64,000 nt of DNA from Coffea arabica (GCF_036785885.1 NC_092323.1:5062501-5126500), one strand, 5' to 3'. Counted from the first letter of the stretch, positions 35,200 through 48,200 are shown. The notes: generated from the sequence alone by a model not told the origin. Numbers and translations: made by a program.

Positions 35200-36949
35200 T
35201 GTGCAACTGTTGGAGAGCACAAAAGTCAACCAATATAATGTATCTTGATCATTAGCTAGGCATATGTAAGCATTGCATGGAGCCTAACTCCAGATTCCTG
35301 CTGTATTTTGCAATTAAACAATCCAAAATGACGACACATAATCTAAAGGCTAAAGACGCAAAGGATGGAATCCAACATTTCAGCTGCTTCAACGACTTTT
35401 TAGGAGTTTATGAATTATCGAGCTTGTTTTGCTACGTGCAACTCTTGAAGCTTGGACTAGTCAAACGTCGAACACAACAATAAATTATTAATGAACTGCC
35501 ACAAGTATTATTACAACAATCGTAATGGATAGACATTTCCAATTTACATTTTGTAGCATGCCAGTCTATATATATAGTTTCTTAAAGACAGGACTCTAAT
35601 TATTATTATTTTTTTCTAAATTTATATTTATGTATTTTTTTTTGAGGGAGAGGGGTGTAATTTAGAGAAAGGTGCTATCCAGCAAAATTGAACGATCATA
35701 GCTGGCATCGGTCCATCCTCTACGTGTGACGAATAAAAATATTTCCCCCATCTCCAAAACGAGTGCACGAAAAATCAACCTACAAGAAATGCACTGCCAC
35801 TGCAGTTAGACTCTCTATCTTGAACCTTGTCTGCTTATTTTTTTTCTTTTTATTGCTCATGACCCAATTAAACAGTGATTAATGAAATATAGAAAGGGGC
35901 TTGCATCTATTAACTTTTTTTTTTTTTTGATAAAACAGTGAAATATATTGAAAGCAATCATGCATTCTTTAACTGCGAGGCTTTGGGTTTGAAACTTGTA
36001 AGAATGAAAAGGACAATAATGTTAGAAGAATTTTTTTTTGTAAGAGTTTCCCTACAAGAGACTTGATCCAACTTGAACAGAATTAGTCATAGACAGTAAG
36101 GAAAAGATACGAATATCTGTGATTTATATTTAAAAAAAAAAAAGAAAAAGGAAGGGGACCATTTTACGAAAGTGATTCTATCAAGTCCACGTCTCCTCCA
36201 ATCCCAAATTTACATCTTGCTAGAGCTAGAAGGTTGAAATGCTAGTGAAAATATTTACATCTCAACGTCCTTTGGGATCTAAAATGCGGTCATTGTAGGG
36301 TCAATGTCAGAAATTTCCCGCAAGAGAGAGTACGTGAACAGTACAAGAATTGGTTGCAGCATTTCCTTCGAGGGGTAGAGCTGACTTGGACTCTTGCCTC
36401 TTATAACTGCAAAATTTGTTTATCAAAAAGTTATCTAGAACTATTCGTGATTGTTCATACTCGATTATTTTTTCCAACGGTTGAGATTAGTTCACGTACG
36501 TAATTATTAACTATGAAAATGGAAAAGGATCGCACTTTTTTTTTTATTTTCTTTTTAAAAAAGATGTACATCGAATTCTTACGCTAAGATACAGAGCGAG
36601 AATGTAGAAAAATTTGCAATCATTCTTGGATTGTCAGAATTATATTGACAGTGGGAGTAACTCTCTCAGTCGTGGAAAAGGCAGCTGCAATTTTTATTTT
36701 TTACCATGGGAGTAACTCCTACAGTTTTGCCAAGTGTCGTAGTATGTATTACATTACAGTGTTCGTTTGTTCCGGACATTTACCCCTCCTAGTTGTTGGG
36801 CTGTTGACACATGACCGTTGCAAGTGGGCAAAGGCGGTCATATTGCCCATTGCACAAGTTACTTAAATAACGGATAGAATACAAGCCCATCCATGAGCAA
36901 TCACCATCGTTTTTGAGAATTGATGCAGAAATAAGAGACTTGGATCTTA
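35200..36949. other. Gene-poor stretch
   Basis: No supported gene. Long A and T runs (for example 35919..35930) and short open frames only. Confidence 0.5.
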
Positions 36950-37094
36950 TTTGGATTGTGATTTTTTCTCAAATTTTTTTTTTTTATATTTTCTGTGAAT
37001 ACATTTTTTAATCATCACTTTATCTCAAGTATATCGAATTATTGTAGTATTTTTTTTTAATAAAAATTTCAAAAAAAAAAAAAAAACAATCAAA
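36950..37094. mobile_element. Degenerate TTTGGATTG-type MITE
   Basis: It begins ATTTGGATTGTGATTTTTTC and ends near CAATCAAA after a long A-run, with TTTATCTCAAGTATATC inside. It fits the MITE family seen upstream but is strongly diverged. Confidence 0.35.
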
Positions 37095-37778
37095 GGTGGC
37101 TCTTGATATTTGATAGAGTAATTTAAGATTGGGTTAATTACATTTACTCCCTTGAGGTATGTCTAAATTACAATATCCACCCTAAGATTTGACCATATTA
37201 CCATCACCCCCCTATCAGTAACAGCATCCGAATCCATCTAACAGAAACATTGAAATGACGGAAGCACTATCTATCTAAGAGAGGAGCAAACAAAATAAAA
37301 ATACTAATAGAGAGTGAGTATTTGTATTTCTTCTTCTTCTTCTCTCAAACAAAAATAGCATTTTTTTGTGCTGAAACAAAAGAAATTGAAAAAGAAAAGA
37401 CATCAATTTGTAGCATACGTTGAGAAATTGAAAAGGAGAGTTTATCATAATAGGAAATGAAGACCAAAAAATGACAAAAAAAAATAAAAGAAATGAAGAA
37501 CTGGAAATGAGGAAAGGGTCTCTTTGTTAAAGATTTGATCATTTCAGGGAGTGTTTTATAATTTGTTCAAACGCTAAATACGGGGCTTTCTCTTCTTGAG
37601 ACCGCTCCGAATCCTGCCTTGATTCCATGTGCTGTAGTGCTTATTCCAAATTTGCAATTTGAAGATAGTAGTGATTGCTTCTCAAATTATTTAAGAAATG
37701 AACACTGCAAAAAAAAGAAAAAAAAAAAGAAAAAGAAATGAAGATCATTTCCAGCTTGTACGCTTCGACTATTTTATT

Positions 37779-37977
37779 TGGGCTAGACCTTCTCACCCTT
37801 GCTCAAACTCTCCTCACTTTGCTTTTGGGCTAACCCGCCTCTCTGCCTTTGGGCTCAAACTCGCCTCATTTTCTCGCAAAAGCTCCCCCCCACAAAATCC
37901 CGAAGAGACGCAGTAACTGTGGGTGCTGCGGGCTGGCTTTGAATAAAAAATGTGACCCTCAAAAACCCTAACCCTAA
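37779..37977 (+). promoter_or_regulatory. Site II (TGGGCT) cluster plus telo-box promoter
   Basis: Three TGGGCT motifs (37779, 37826, 37850) are followed by the telo-box AAACCCTAA with a second ACCCTAA unit (37963..37977), about 90 bp ahead of the ATG at 38062. This pairing is known from plant ribosomal-protein and ribosome-biogenesis promoters (TCP and telo-box binding proteins). Its presence is seen; its activity is inferred. Confidence 0.7.
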
Positions 37978-38061
37978 CCTTAAAGGCTTAAACCCCAGAA
38001 GTTGAATTCTTAATGCCTGAAGAAGACCCTTCAAACTTTGATATATAAAGAATTCGGAAGG

Positions 38062-39426
38062 ATGTCGGGAAGGGGAGGAGATAGTGACTCCGACGATGCA
38101 GCCCCCGAGGAATTCACCTCTCAACAGGTCCGTATCTCTTCCTTCTTTTAGCTTTCAAATCAATTTTAGTTACTCGATCCATAGCCGTATGATTTTCCTG
38201 ACTGTTTCTTTTATTTTTTTTCAGGGAATCGAACAAGATGAAGAAATAACTAGACTCCAAAAAGAAAATAAGGCCAGGTAGGAGAGGTATTTTATGAGCT
38301 TAGTTAGGTAGGTAATAATAATAGTGGTGATTAATGTTGTGCATCGTGACTCCCCTAAATTATTGGTCTTGTAATTCTTTTTGAGTAGAAAAAATTTGCC
38401 CTTTTGAAGCATTTGGCAATTGCACGATTGTTGGATTAATGTGATCACTATTCTCAGGTGCGAGTGCCTGGTGTAGTGGGTTTTTTTTTTAATAAATAAA
38501 TTTTAATTTTAATTTTGGCTGCGAACGTTGAACTTATTTTCGGGATCCGTCTGCTCAATAGACAGCCAGATATAATTTGGAATTTCTGTTTGGATTTATG
38601 AGACTTAGAGCTTTGCAACTATAATATCTACGTTGATAAATAAAGGCAAGGTTCTTCTGTCTCTGTTTCTTGGGACGCTAACCATAGTGATTTTTGGTGA
38701 ATCTCTGTCTGTGGCTTTATCTGAATTTATATAGTACCTTCTCTGTAGAGTTGTTCGCGAGGGAAAAGACCGTCGGAGAAGATGGGCTCAAAAGGTAACT
38801 CCACGACCCTTGGGAGAGGAGGAAAGCATTGAAGATGCGAAGGAAATTGAACCAAAACAAGAGTCCCTTGATTACCAGGGAATGCTGCCAGATGAAATTG
38901 TGAAACTTCTTGCAGCTGGCGAGAAGTGGGTTATGCAAACTTGCTTTTTTCCTGATTGTGGATTTTGTACTCCTGATACGGTCTCTTGCTGACATTGTAA
39001 GCTTATCTGCAGGAAAGTTTTTTCATCGGATTCAGAAGAAGAAAAACCAAAGAAAAAGCCCAGCTCAGCGAAGAAGAAGAGAACGAAAAGACCAGGGTAT
39101 GCAGCTTTTCCTATCTTTCCTGGTAGATGAATATCCTGTAATTTCATAGCCTGTCAATTGCATTTCTCGGACAGAGTAAGACATGTTCAATGAATGGAAG
39201 CCTAAGTGTTTTATGTCTGTTCAACTGACAGAATTCCCTTCTCCTTGTGGTTTATAGGCTAGAACCTATTATTCTAGAGGAGATACCACCGGCTCAATGT
39301 TTACAGAGTTCACTGGAGTTTCTGAAGAAACGGAAAATGCAGATTTCAAGATCATCTGCTGTTCTGAACAATTCAGATCAAGCATTGCGGCTCCTTTCTA
39401 CTTCAGGGTTACTGTCTAAGAAATGA
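38062..39426 (+). CDS. Small basic protein, probably nuclear/nucleolar, 182 residues
   Basis: Five exons, 38062..38127, 38225..38277, 38749..38925, 39013..39096 and 39258..39426, join in phase at GT-AG sites. The protein begins MSGRGGDSDSDDAAPEEF, continues with a charged helix (EEITRLQKENKARVVREGKD then RRRRWAQK), a conserved-looking LPDEIVKLLAAGEKKVFSSD block, a Ser/Glu then Lys run (SEEEKPKKKPSSAKKKRTKR, a strong nuclear/nucleolar signal) and a C-terminus LKKRKMQ...ALRLLSTSGLLSKK. I do not recognise the family. The telo-box/site II promoter, acidic-then-basic composition and length point to ribosome biogenesis, which is an inference. The start is the first ATG after the telo-box. Confidence 0.8.
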
Positions 39427-40430
39427 TAAGTAACAGCTTCCTTGGTACACATGCTCAGGGGGATCCACATGCTGTTGTAAAAAAAGCGAGGATAGTTTAT
39501 GTCTCTCATCATGGTACACCTTACATTCTCCATTGAGAAAGTAAAAAGTGGAATTGATAGTAAAGATTGCATTTATGTCAACAGCTGCAGGTATGCATCC
39601 TATCATGCGTCACTGTGGCCTCAGATAACATGTTGTACATCTTTTGCAAATCCATCCCTTTGTGCCAAAGCAGTTCCATTTTCATGTTGTGACATTTAGA
39701 TGAACTAATAATTGCGACTTCAATGGATCTCAAACAATATTTAAGTTATGCTTCCACTTTTTGGTTGCCATCAACTGTAGTTGCTTATTTTTCTGAAAGA
39801 TATCTTCAGATATGCTCTCCCACTTACGTGTTCAACCACTTTTTCTTGTTTTATACTAACAGAAGATCCATTAATCAAGAAAGTTGCTGATAATTATTCA
39901 GTGGAACTAATTGCCAAGTGTATGCGGCATTGGGATGCGGATGTTTTAGTCAGTAGACTGAATTTCCTCCATATCAAAATGACACCAAACACCACAAGGC
40001 AGTACTTCTTCAACGAATGATGAAACTAATGGGTGCATTTGTGCTGACTAAAGATTTTGTCATATTCCGTTTTGCTCGTTAAAATGAATATTAAGCTGTT
40101 GCAAGCCACTACAAGCTTTGCCTTCTCATGCGAGATTCCAAAGAGGAGCCACCTACCGTGGAAGATTTATGGATTTTTATTCTGCGCTAGAGATTTTAAA
40201 ATACTTGACTATATTGCGGGTCTCGTTGCTTTTAATCATTATCCATTGTGCTTTCTTTTCCGGAAACTATAAGAAGAAAAAGATATTCGTTCAGAATGTT
40301 GCACTGGTTCATAAAAATGACAAGCATATTGCAGCAATGATGAAGCCATCCTTATCATGAGAGAACAAGTAACCCACCTACAGAACAGGGTTTCAACGCT
40401 TGCTAGAGAGATCAGACAGTTGAGATAAAT
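39427..40430 (+). other. Exon-like fragments of an unassigned plus-strand gene or pseudogene
   Basis: Downstream of the 182-residue gene, several short plus-strand pieces look coding but do not join into one clear model. A piece near 39979..40079 reads HHKAVLLQRMMKLMGAF. A piece near 40104..40190 reads YKLCLLMRDSKEEPPTVEDL. A last piece 40335..40428, after a TTGCAG acceptor, reads NDEAILIMREQVTHLQNRVS and ends in a stop, like a C-terminal coiled coil. They could be the last exons of one gene, or remains of a decayed one. No start or upstream exons were found with confidence, and I cannot name the family. Confidence 0.35.
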
Positions 40431-40667
40431 TGAAGACATGCAGAGTATGCATGTTAGAACAATATTTACAATTTTACAGCCCACAAGAACTCAAAACAAA
40501 GATTGTCTTGGTCTCTCAGCCCGAGCCATAAAACAACTAGCACTGAGATTTAGCAAGACGGCAAAATTTTTACTACCAGGACTAGCCAAAACATTGCAAA
40601 TAATGCTACCATCACACGGATTACCAAGCTGTTGACTCGATATGCTATTGATGAGCGCCACTTGAGA

Positions 40668-40994
40668 TCATGGGGAGGAAAAAGCGTCACCAAGTTGCAG
40701 CCACTTCTGCTCATTATCGGGGAGAGAATGTGCATCTGCATGATCATCAGCAGCCAGGAGAGCCTGGAGAGCATTACGGACCTTGTACATTGACTTATGG
40801 TGACGAATGCGTTTGAGGACAACATCTCTATCAAGGGGTTGAGAGCCATCACGAGCTGCAGCTGATGATGATTTCAAGATTAGCTGGCTAGTGACTGAGT
40901 TGATGGTCGACTCGTTCCTGGCGCCGTGGGGAAGGCTCAATTCCTGTGGCTCAGAGAAAGATGGTGGTTTGCTCTTAGAGATCATAAATGCCAT
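40668..40994 (-). CDS. Small plant-conserved protein, 108 residues
   Basis: A single-exon frame from ATG 40994. Features: MAFMISKSKPPSFSEPQELS, a Ser-rich middle, then DRDVVLKRIRHHKSMYKVRN and ALQALLA, which forms a basic amphipathic helix, and a C-terminus KWLQLGDAFSSP. I recall uncharacterised plant proteins with the same RIRHHK...KVRxALQxL motif and F-S-P end, but no function. A TATA-like run lies about 90 bp upstream on the same strand, which supports the start. Its tail-to-tail neighbour on the left is the exon-like region ending near 40430. Confidence in a gene is good; function unknown. Confidence 0.7.
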   Translation of the reverse strand: MAFMISKSKPPSFSEPQELSLPHGARNESTINSVTSQLILKSSSAAARDGSQPLDRDVVLKRIRHHKSMYKVRNALQALLAADDHADAHSLPDNEQKWLQLGDAFSSP

Positions 40995-41078
40995 TTCTTG
41001 GCGTGAAACTCCAACTTTGTGATGGTTAGTAAGAGGGACTGAGAAGGTTGCAATTCCATTGTGCTTCTGTCGCTGTGT

Positions 41079-41092
41079 GTATATATATATAG
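41079..41092 (-). promoter_or_regulatory. TATA-box-like element of the 108-residue gene
   Basis: On the minus strand the sequence reads CTATATATATATAC, 85-98 bp before the ATG at 40994, a usual distance for a TATA box with a short leader. Simple AT repeats can mimic this. Confidence 0.5.
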
Positions 41093-41477
41093 TATCGCCG
41101 TCGTTTGTTTGGAAAGGTTTCTGTGGGCATGACTCTGATTGATTTGTTTATTTGGTTGATGAAACTAGGACACGGATTACTCACTGACATAACGAGGCAC
41201 CCCTAGTATTTTATTTAAAGCTGGTGGTTTCCACCGAGTGCTGGCTTTGGCATGTAGTGCTGCGCACTGCTTCGCTACAAAACTCTATATAAAATAGGGC
41301 AGACAAAGAAATCAAAGAACGGCAGGTTCTAATACGCAAAGCTAAAAGTTAATTTGAAAACTATTATCTACACTAACACCTCCAACGTAGCTTAAATTGT
41401 GAATTATATCCAAATAAAATTCCTGTAGGCGGACTCTCCCAGTCGCGACATTTTTTTTCCCGTAAATTTAGAAAAAC

Positions 41478-41690
41478 CTGTTTGATAATAATTCAATTTA
41501 GTGCTTAAATTTAACAAATTCAAATTTTTAAATATGTTTATATGCATTATAACTAAAAATAAAATATTTAAATTAATTAAGTGACACTAAATTTTTTAAA
41601 CAAAATTTACTTCAAAAATTAAGTGATAATAACTTATCACTTAATATGATATACATTTAAATGTATCAAATTTCAATGTTCCTGTTCACT
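41478..41690. mobile_element. Second copy of the GTTTGATA-type MITE
   Basis: It shares with 9305..9523 the block TTAAGTGACACTAAATTTTT and the block ATATGATATACATTTAAATG in the same order and orientation, preceded by CTGTTTGATAATAATTCAAT. The right end is not clear. It is more diverged than the first copy. Confidence 0.5.
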
Positions 41691-42293
41691 TGGAATGTTT
41701 TCAGTCTTCAGATTTCTTCAATCCCACTAGTTCGACCGTTTTGAGTGACCACACAGCATACCTCCTCGAAAAACAAATACAATTGCCTAAAAAAATTGAA
41801 TGCTTGAAATTCAGCCACGGTTTATAGCTTAAACATGTCCTGTCTGAGGAAACAATGGGCGAGTCCAGACCCTGACATGTTCTCTTTGTCAATCTCCTCT
41901 CACTTTAATCTTACAAAATATTTTTTTCGTCAATAGCCACCTTTGTATATATAGGGTCAAAAGTAGTTGCAAGGACGTACGCCACCTTACAAAAGAGCGG
42001 CAGTTGATAATTTTAGCATGCAGCTTCATTTAGCCACACAAAGCAGTCCTTACACTTGATTGATCTCATTCAAGAGGCTAATGGCCAACTTGGCCAAACC
42101 ATGATGACCAAGTTTCCTTTCCCTATTAATAAAGGAAAATGAGCACTGCCAAAATGATTTACCAAGCAACCTAGTGTCAGTAATAACTACAGCTAAGGGG
42201 GTTATGCCAGAAAAACCCTGAATGATTTTTATCAACAACCAATTTACAGTCAGAAAGAAATAAGTAGAACTTAGAAGAATAAAAAGACACGTT
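41691..42293. other. 3' flank of the VPS13 gene
   Basis: It includes the presumed 3' UTR of VPS13. No coding region is supported. Confidence 0.45.
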
Positions 42294-45200
42294 TTATTCT
42301 TTTTCTTCTTTGTCAAGAAAACTCAATAAAAACCCACTAACCACCCTTCTTGCGATGGGATTTGGAATGGAACGGCATAGGCGTCCATCAATATAAGCCA
42401 CAATACCTGACAGTACAAACTTCCCGATTCCCCATTGCCAAACAAGCTTCACCTTCTGCTCCACAACAGTCGAAATAGGGACAATGGCTTTCTCAGTATC
42501 AGATTCCAACTTCTCTTTCACATTTACCCTGGAAATGACTTTTCCAGCTTGCTTTCGCAGAAAACGAATTGCAAAGCTCACAAAAAGGTGTTCACACAGA
42601 GTGAGCACAGTTGGTCCAATTCTCCATTCCTGGTAAGAAACAAAATCAGCTGGTTAAACAAGTAATTCTCAGTAACCAATGAGACTGATTTGTATCTAAA
42701 AGTTCCTACCTCCATATCATTTTGCAACCAATAAACCATTGCAAGAATCCATCATATACCACACAACTCTTGCATAACTAGTTTCTGGAATATACCACTT
42801 CATAAAAATGAGGCTCTACTCAGGCTTATTCAGGGAGCCTTTTGTCTATCTTTTATAAACTTAAATTGAGTCAGCATATTACCTTCCACACTTGAGTTTC
42901 ATTTTCATTTCAACTTTCAGCTAAATTCATTTTATCTCAGAGAATCCTGATCTCAACAGTTGAATAGGATTAAAAGTTACAAATTTACTCGCACGTGAAA
43001 GGTGGGATACGTGTTTTGCGAATGGGTGTGCATGTATGTATCATTGTTTTGAATCGTGCTCATTGTCTTGAACAATCCTGAGTCTAGCGTGAGTCGTGCT
43101 CTATGTGTTCAAGATATGCCCCCACTTTAGAGATAGATCATCTCAATTCTGCTACATTATTGAAAATTTGGCTATGCATATACACGTGAATATGTGCAAG
43201 TATGTGTGTCTCTCATTGTTTTGTTGGAAACCATTTCCAGATGAAATGAACAAACTTGGTAATTAAGTCGTGGAATTACAATTTTGGTATTGTAAAGTTA
43301 TCTAACACAGAAAACTAGCAAGACATACAAAAAATGTGCTTTAGCAATGCACAAAATTCATCAGTCATGCTTAAACAATATTTTTGATCATCTTCCCCAT
43401 CTGTTCTTCTTTACCTCCATAAAGGTAATCTAGCTCTCCCTGATCCCCACCAAAAAGAAAAGCAGACGCAATTAATTTATTTTTGCAAATACAATAAAGA
43501 GCTCTCCAGCATATGTGACTGCAATGAACAGTTAAAAACATGTAACAAAGGCCTACGCAAGCAGGTAAACACTAAGCACATACTCTATTATTAAATGCTT
43601 GACGCCCCCTGTAAAATTAGTAATTAGAGTAGGATTGACTTACACTCTCCCCTCGAATATGCCGCAAAGAATGAGAAGTTGTTGAAGAATCTCCCTTCAA
43701 CAATCCTTTGCTCACAAGAAAGCCTTTCACACGTTCGACAATTTCATTTATAAGAGAACTATTAGGAGGCAGGTTCTTCAGAATGACCTGGAAGCAAAAG
43801 CACAAAGAAGGTAAATACTATACATGTCAAATGCACCAACATAAGTAAATTCCCAAATTCCCACTTTTATGTATATATTACCCATCATGCCTACCAAATT
43901 GTTCTTTTACAGGTTGATGGAAATGTACGTAGATGATGTATTGCCTGAAGTTACCACAAAATTAACTAAAGAGATAATATGCAATGTAGAAATACCTGAT
44001 TGTCCGTAACTCTCACTCTGAGGTATTCTTGATTATATAAAGCATCCAACAGAGCTTGCAAGTAGCCTTCAATGTATAACTGTATAATACATCCCAGTTA
44101 CAAAAGATTACCCACAGAAAATAACAATTGTAAATGAAGATATGAAGCAATCTAAAACCTTTTCTTAATTAAAAATTTTATTTTCCTCCATTAGTCAAAA
44201 TTGATAATTTGGACTTGAGAGAGGTAGACATGGGACCCTATAGTGCTTCAGTTACCTCGTCAACCCCAGGAGCTCGATCAAGCTTAATTTTCCTATCTGG
44301 CCCACCTTCCATAAAAGCAGTCCCTAACAGAGATGGCTCCATTGCCAACTTTAAAATTCCTTGGCGAAACCCACGCATCTGTGGAAAGCCAAGGATATCA
44401 CAGAGATCATGTTTAAAGCTAAAGAAAATAGTACTCTACTCATAATGAAATAGAGATGAATACTACCATTCCATTGAAACCACTTGTTTCAGCACCCTTC
44501 AAAACCGAGTCTGATACTTCTGTCACGGCGGCGAATAGTATATTTGATCCAGCTACTTTTAACTGTAACCAGACATGCTATAAGACTCTTTTTGCAACTA
44601 AAAGATGCATCTCAATTAGATAGTCAGAAAAGAAAAAATCTTACTGTTTTCCCTAGATCACCAAAGTAGCGCTTTGTTCCAGAGAACCCTTTTTTATCAA
44701 TGCACTTACTGATGAGTTTGAATGTACCTATTTCAACAATTTCAAATTGGATGAAAATTATCATTAGGTAGCAATCAAGTTGGTTTCCCAAAAAAACTAC
44801 TAGGATCGGCCCAATGGCCAGGGGAGGGCTCTTAGAGCCTTCCCTGCTGTTAAGTTCAGGGTTCGAATCTTGTGCCTTGCAGTTGGGGATGGGAAGGGTG
44901 TGGGGAGGGGTGTGAGAAGAAAAAAGTTGGTTTCCCAAACTAATACTCTATAGGAACAGGGCACACTCATGCATGACGATTTGCATATTAATGAGAATAC
45001 TTATTACTAAAATATAATTTCAATATTACATTCTACAGAATCACCATGGATGCTTGCCACTGCCAGTGTGTAATAATCTTCTTGCAGAAATTTATGATTA
45101 AGATACATTAATACTCACTGGCTCTTACTTGGAATTCTATTAAGAAATTCACATCAATCATGCTATTCATCTTATTTCAAAGTAGCATTCCGATTGTTCA

Positions 45201-48200
45201 GAACTACCAAAAAGTTATTTACCCAGTGGCATGCAAGAAAATGTTGCATAAAAAGAACTGTGGGGGCTGCTTAAGATTAAACTATTTCTTTGACTTTGAT
45301 ATATCATAGGCTATCATGTCTACCGTGTAGAAAACTACTATGAATAAAAAGCTAGCGTTAGGGCGCAAAAAAAAAAAAAATTCGACCATCTAGCACAAAC
45401 TTTAGGACACAAAATGATCCTCCTGAACTTCCCTCCAACAATGAAAATGGAGGAAAATAGAAAATTATCCTGCTGGAGCATAGCAATCACTCTCACTAAT
45501 CCAGACGTGACTTCCACATTGAGGACAAAAAAAAATCAGAATGCAAACATATGGGCTGATTTTTTACAGGATTTAAGAAGACAATAGCCACAAAATCTAT
45601 ACACAGGAAACAAAATTTAAGAAGATAACAGCCACAAGAGAGTAGAGTTCTTTTCCAACAGGTCCAGTTGCTCAAATTTTCTCTTACGAAAGGGCAAGTA
45701 AAAGAACTTCAATGTATCTCTTGCTCTTTGTAATAACTCCATCAAAGAGAGAAAGAGAGAGAGAGAGATACCCATGGTAAGACCAGGAAGATTGACCAGG
45801 CCATTTGAAGTATCGAAGAATACATCAAGAGAGGAGGATGCAAAGTCATCAAAGATAGATGTAAAAGCAGGTGGAAGCAGAGGGCTTCCCTTTGCAATAT
45901 ATATTGCCCTCAAGGCATACCTAGAAGAACAAAAAAAATTCTCGGTTAAATCAAATATCTCTCAAGACGAAAATATTATAAAAAACAAGACAGGCCTACC
46001 ATGAGTAATGTTGGGCACATTTAATAGATAATCCACGCAAGGTTATCAAAGCATGTGTGACAAGGATACCATTGAGCTCCACAGTCGTATTCTTAATGGT
46101 GGGTATCTGCAGCAACACAGTGATCACTTAGAAAAGTAACAAGAGTGGCTTTTCTTTGTTTTGGAGGATATTCCATTTGGAAGAGAGGTTGAGTGCCATC
46201 AAATCATGCATAATAACAGAGTAAAAACCCCTCACTGAATGTCAAACCAAAAACATAGAAAATAAACAAAAGAATTATGAAGTTGGACCTTTATAACACT
46301 ATGAAGCAGGGATCTCAGCATCTCCTGGGTAGAGGTGTAGCTGGAATACGAGTTATCTGGAAGAAAGCTTGCAACAATCTTTAACAAGAGATACAGAAGT
46401 AATATGAGATAATGCCATTGCAAGGAAAAATTTAAGTCGTGGACAAACCATGTGAATGATACACATTTATGCCTAAAGACCTGAAGTGGGCATAAAATCA
46501 TCAACAAAGTTGAAGATAATTAAAATATCAAACCTTTACTGGGTGAATCTCAAAATGATCAAAATAATACTGCCGACTTGGAGCATTTGGGTCACTAAGC
46601 GACGTCCTCCAAAATGGAACAATTCTCATTAGCGTCTCCTCATCAAGGTTTAAATCAAGTGGCTGCAAAAGAAGCCAATTTCAAACAATCAAATCATCTA
46701 AGTTACTCATCTGGCTAATAATTATGAAACCTTACATTGTTGACGAGCTGTAGCATTCACAATTGGAAGAGAACATAGAGTGAAAGCAGCAGTCAAAGAT
46801 AGCATGTGGATTTATTACCTGCAAGACTATGGATAAATATTTGATATATGTAACCCCAGAACTCGATGGAAGTACAAGAAGAACCACTTGGAGCATACTA
46901 CTATTCATGTCATTGTACTGAGATTGATGCTTACGCAGGACTGCAGCAAAAGGAGCCCCTACCCGCATTTGATCCACAGTGATTGACTACATTACCGAAA
47001 ATAGCAAGGCATCAGCTGCAAATACAGCTTGCACTAACATATACTGTTCTCCCAAAACAAGCCCATTCCAGATACAGGTGAACAACCATAAGCTATGTAG
47101 GGGTATCTAGTTCTCATCACCTGCACAGTCATGCAATTGATTTTATGCTGGTCAGTGAACATCGAATGTAAATCAATATTTTCAAGCCTTGTAACAATAA
47201 TTGGTGAGTAGCTCAATGCTTCATCCAAGTCTTTGTCCTGCAATAGGCCAAAAATTAAGTTAGTTTCAAGGAAAATGGTTTACCCTCCTTAAAAAGCTGC
47301 AAGAAGACCGATAAACAGGAAGCAACAATTTGTGTAGTAGAAGCAGTACGACTGAATGTTTTTTAGTCTAAACCAGCTGGTACAGAGTTCTCAGTGTCAC
47401 AATTCATTTTGTAAGAAGAGATGTTTTCTTGTGGTTATGATAAATTTCATCAGCATCATTAATAGCATGGCCTATTTACTTACTACCACTAATTAATAAT
47501 CCTACAAGAGCTATGTTGACAAAAATAATTCTTTATGTTGCTAACAAATTACTTGTTAACCAAAATGATATTTATTCTGCAATCACATTACCTTTATAGT
47601 TAATTCTGCCACATGATGCACATCCAAATCGTTATATTCCTTTTCAGGCAAAAGAATTTATCATCCACCTCTGGCAGACAAAATACTGTGATTCACATTT
47701 ATGAACTAACCGCTTGTTTCTTCATTCTTTAGAAAATAATTATTATCCAGCAAAATATTACTAAAAGAAAAGAAACTAGCACTATCTCTGATGCATCACT
47801 TGAATTCCTCTTTCTAGAATGCAGGTTTTCAGTTTCTTTCTCTAATTTTCACTCCCCAACCAACAGGATCTAAAGGACAACTCTTATATCATCCATAGTT
47901 ATGAAGCCAATAATGTATTAGCCTCTTGAATGGATAATTTCCATGATATGCCAATGAAAAGATAGATAATGCAATAGCATCACCAGGTATTTTGTTCAGA
48001 AACATAAAATACAGTATATATCTCCATTCAAGAATGAACAAGTTAAAGATAATTCAACAGCGACAGATTGAATAGCACATGCTTAAAAAGCACTTCATAA
48101 AGCGGATTGACCTTATCGGTATACTCCAGCAACTGAAATGCAAAATGAGAGATTCTGAGTCGCATCTTTGAGCTGGAGTAGAACATATTATTGCCCTTGT

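Noticed and set aside
37963-37977. Interstitial telomere repeat
   Set aside because: Only two CCCTAA units placed ~90 bp upstream of a start codon, which fits a telo-box promoter element.
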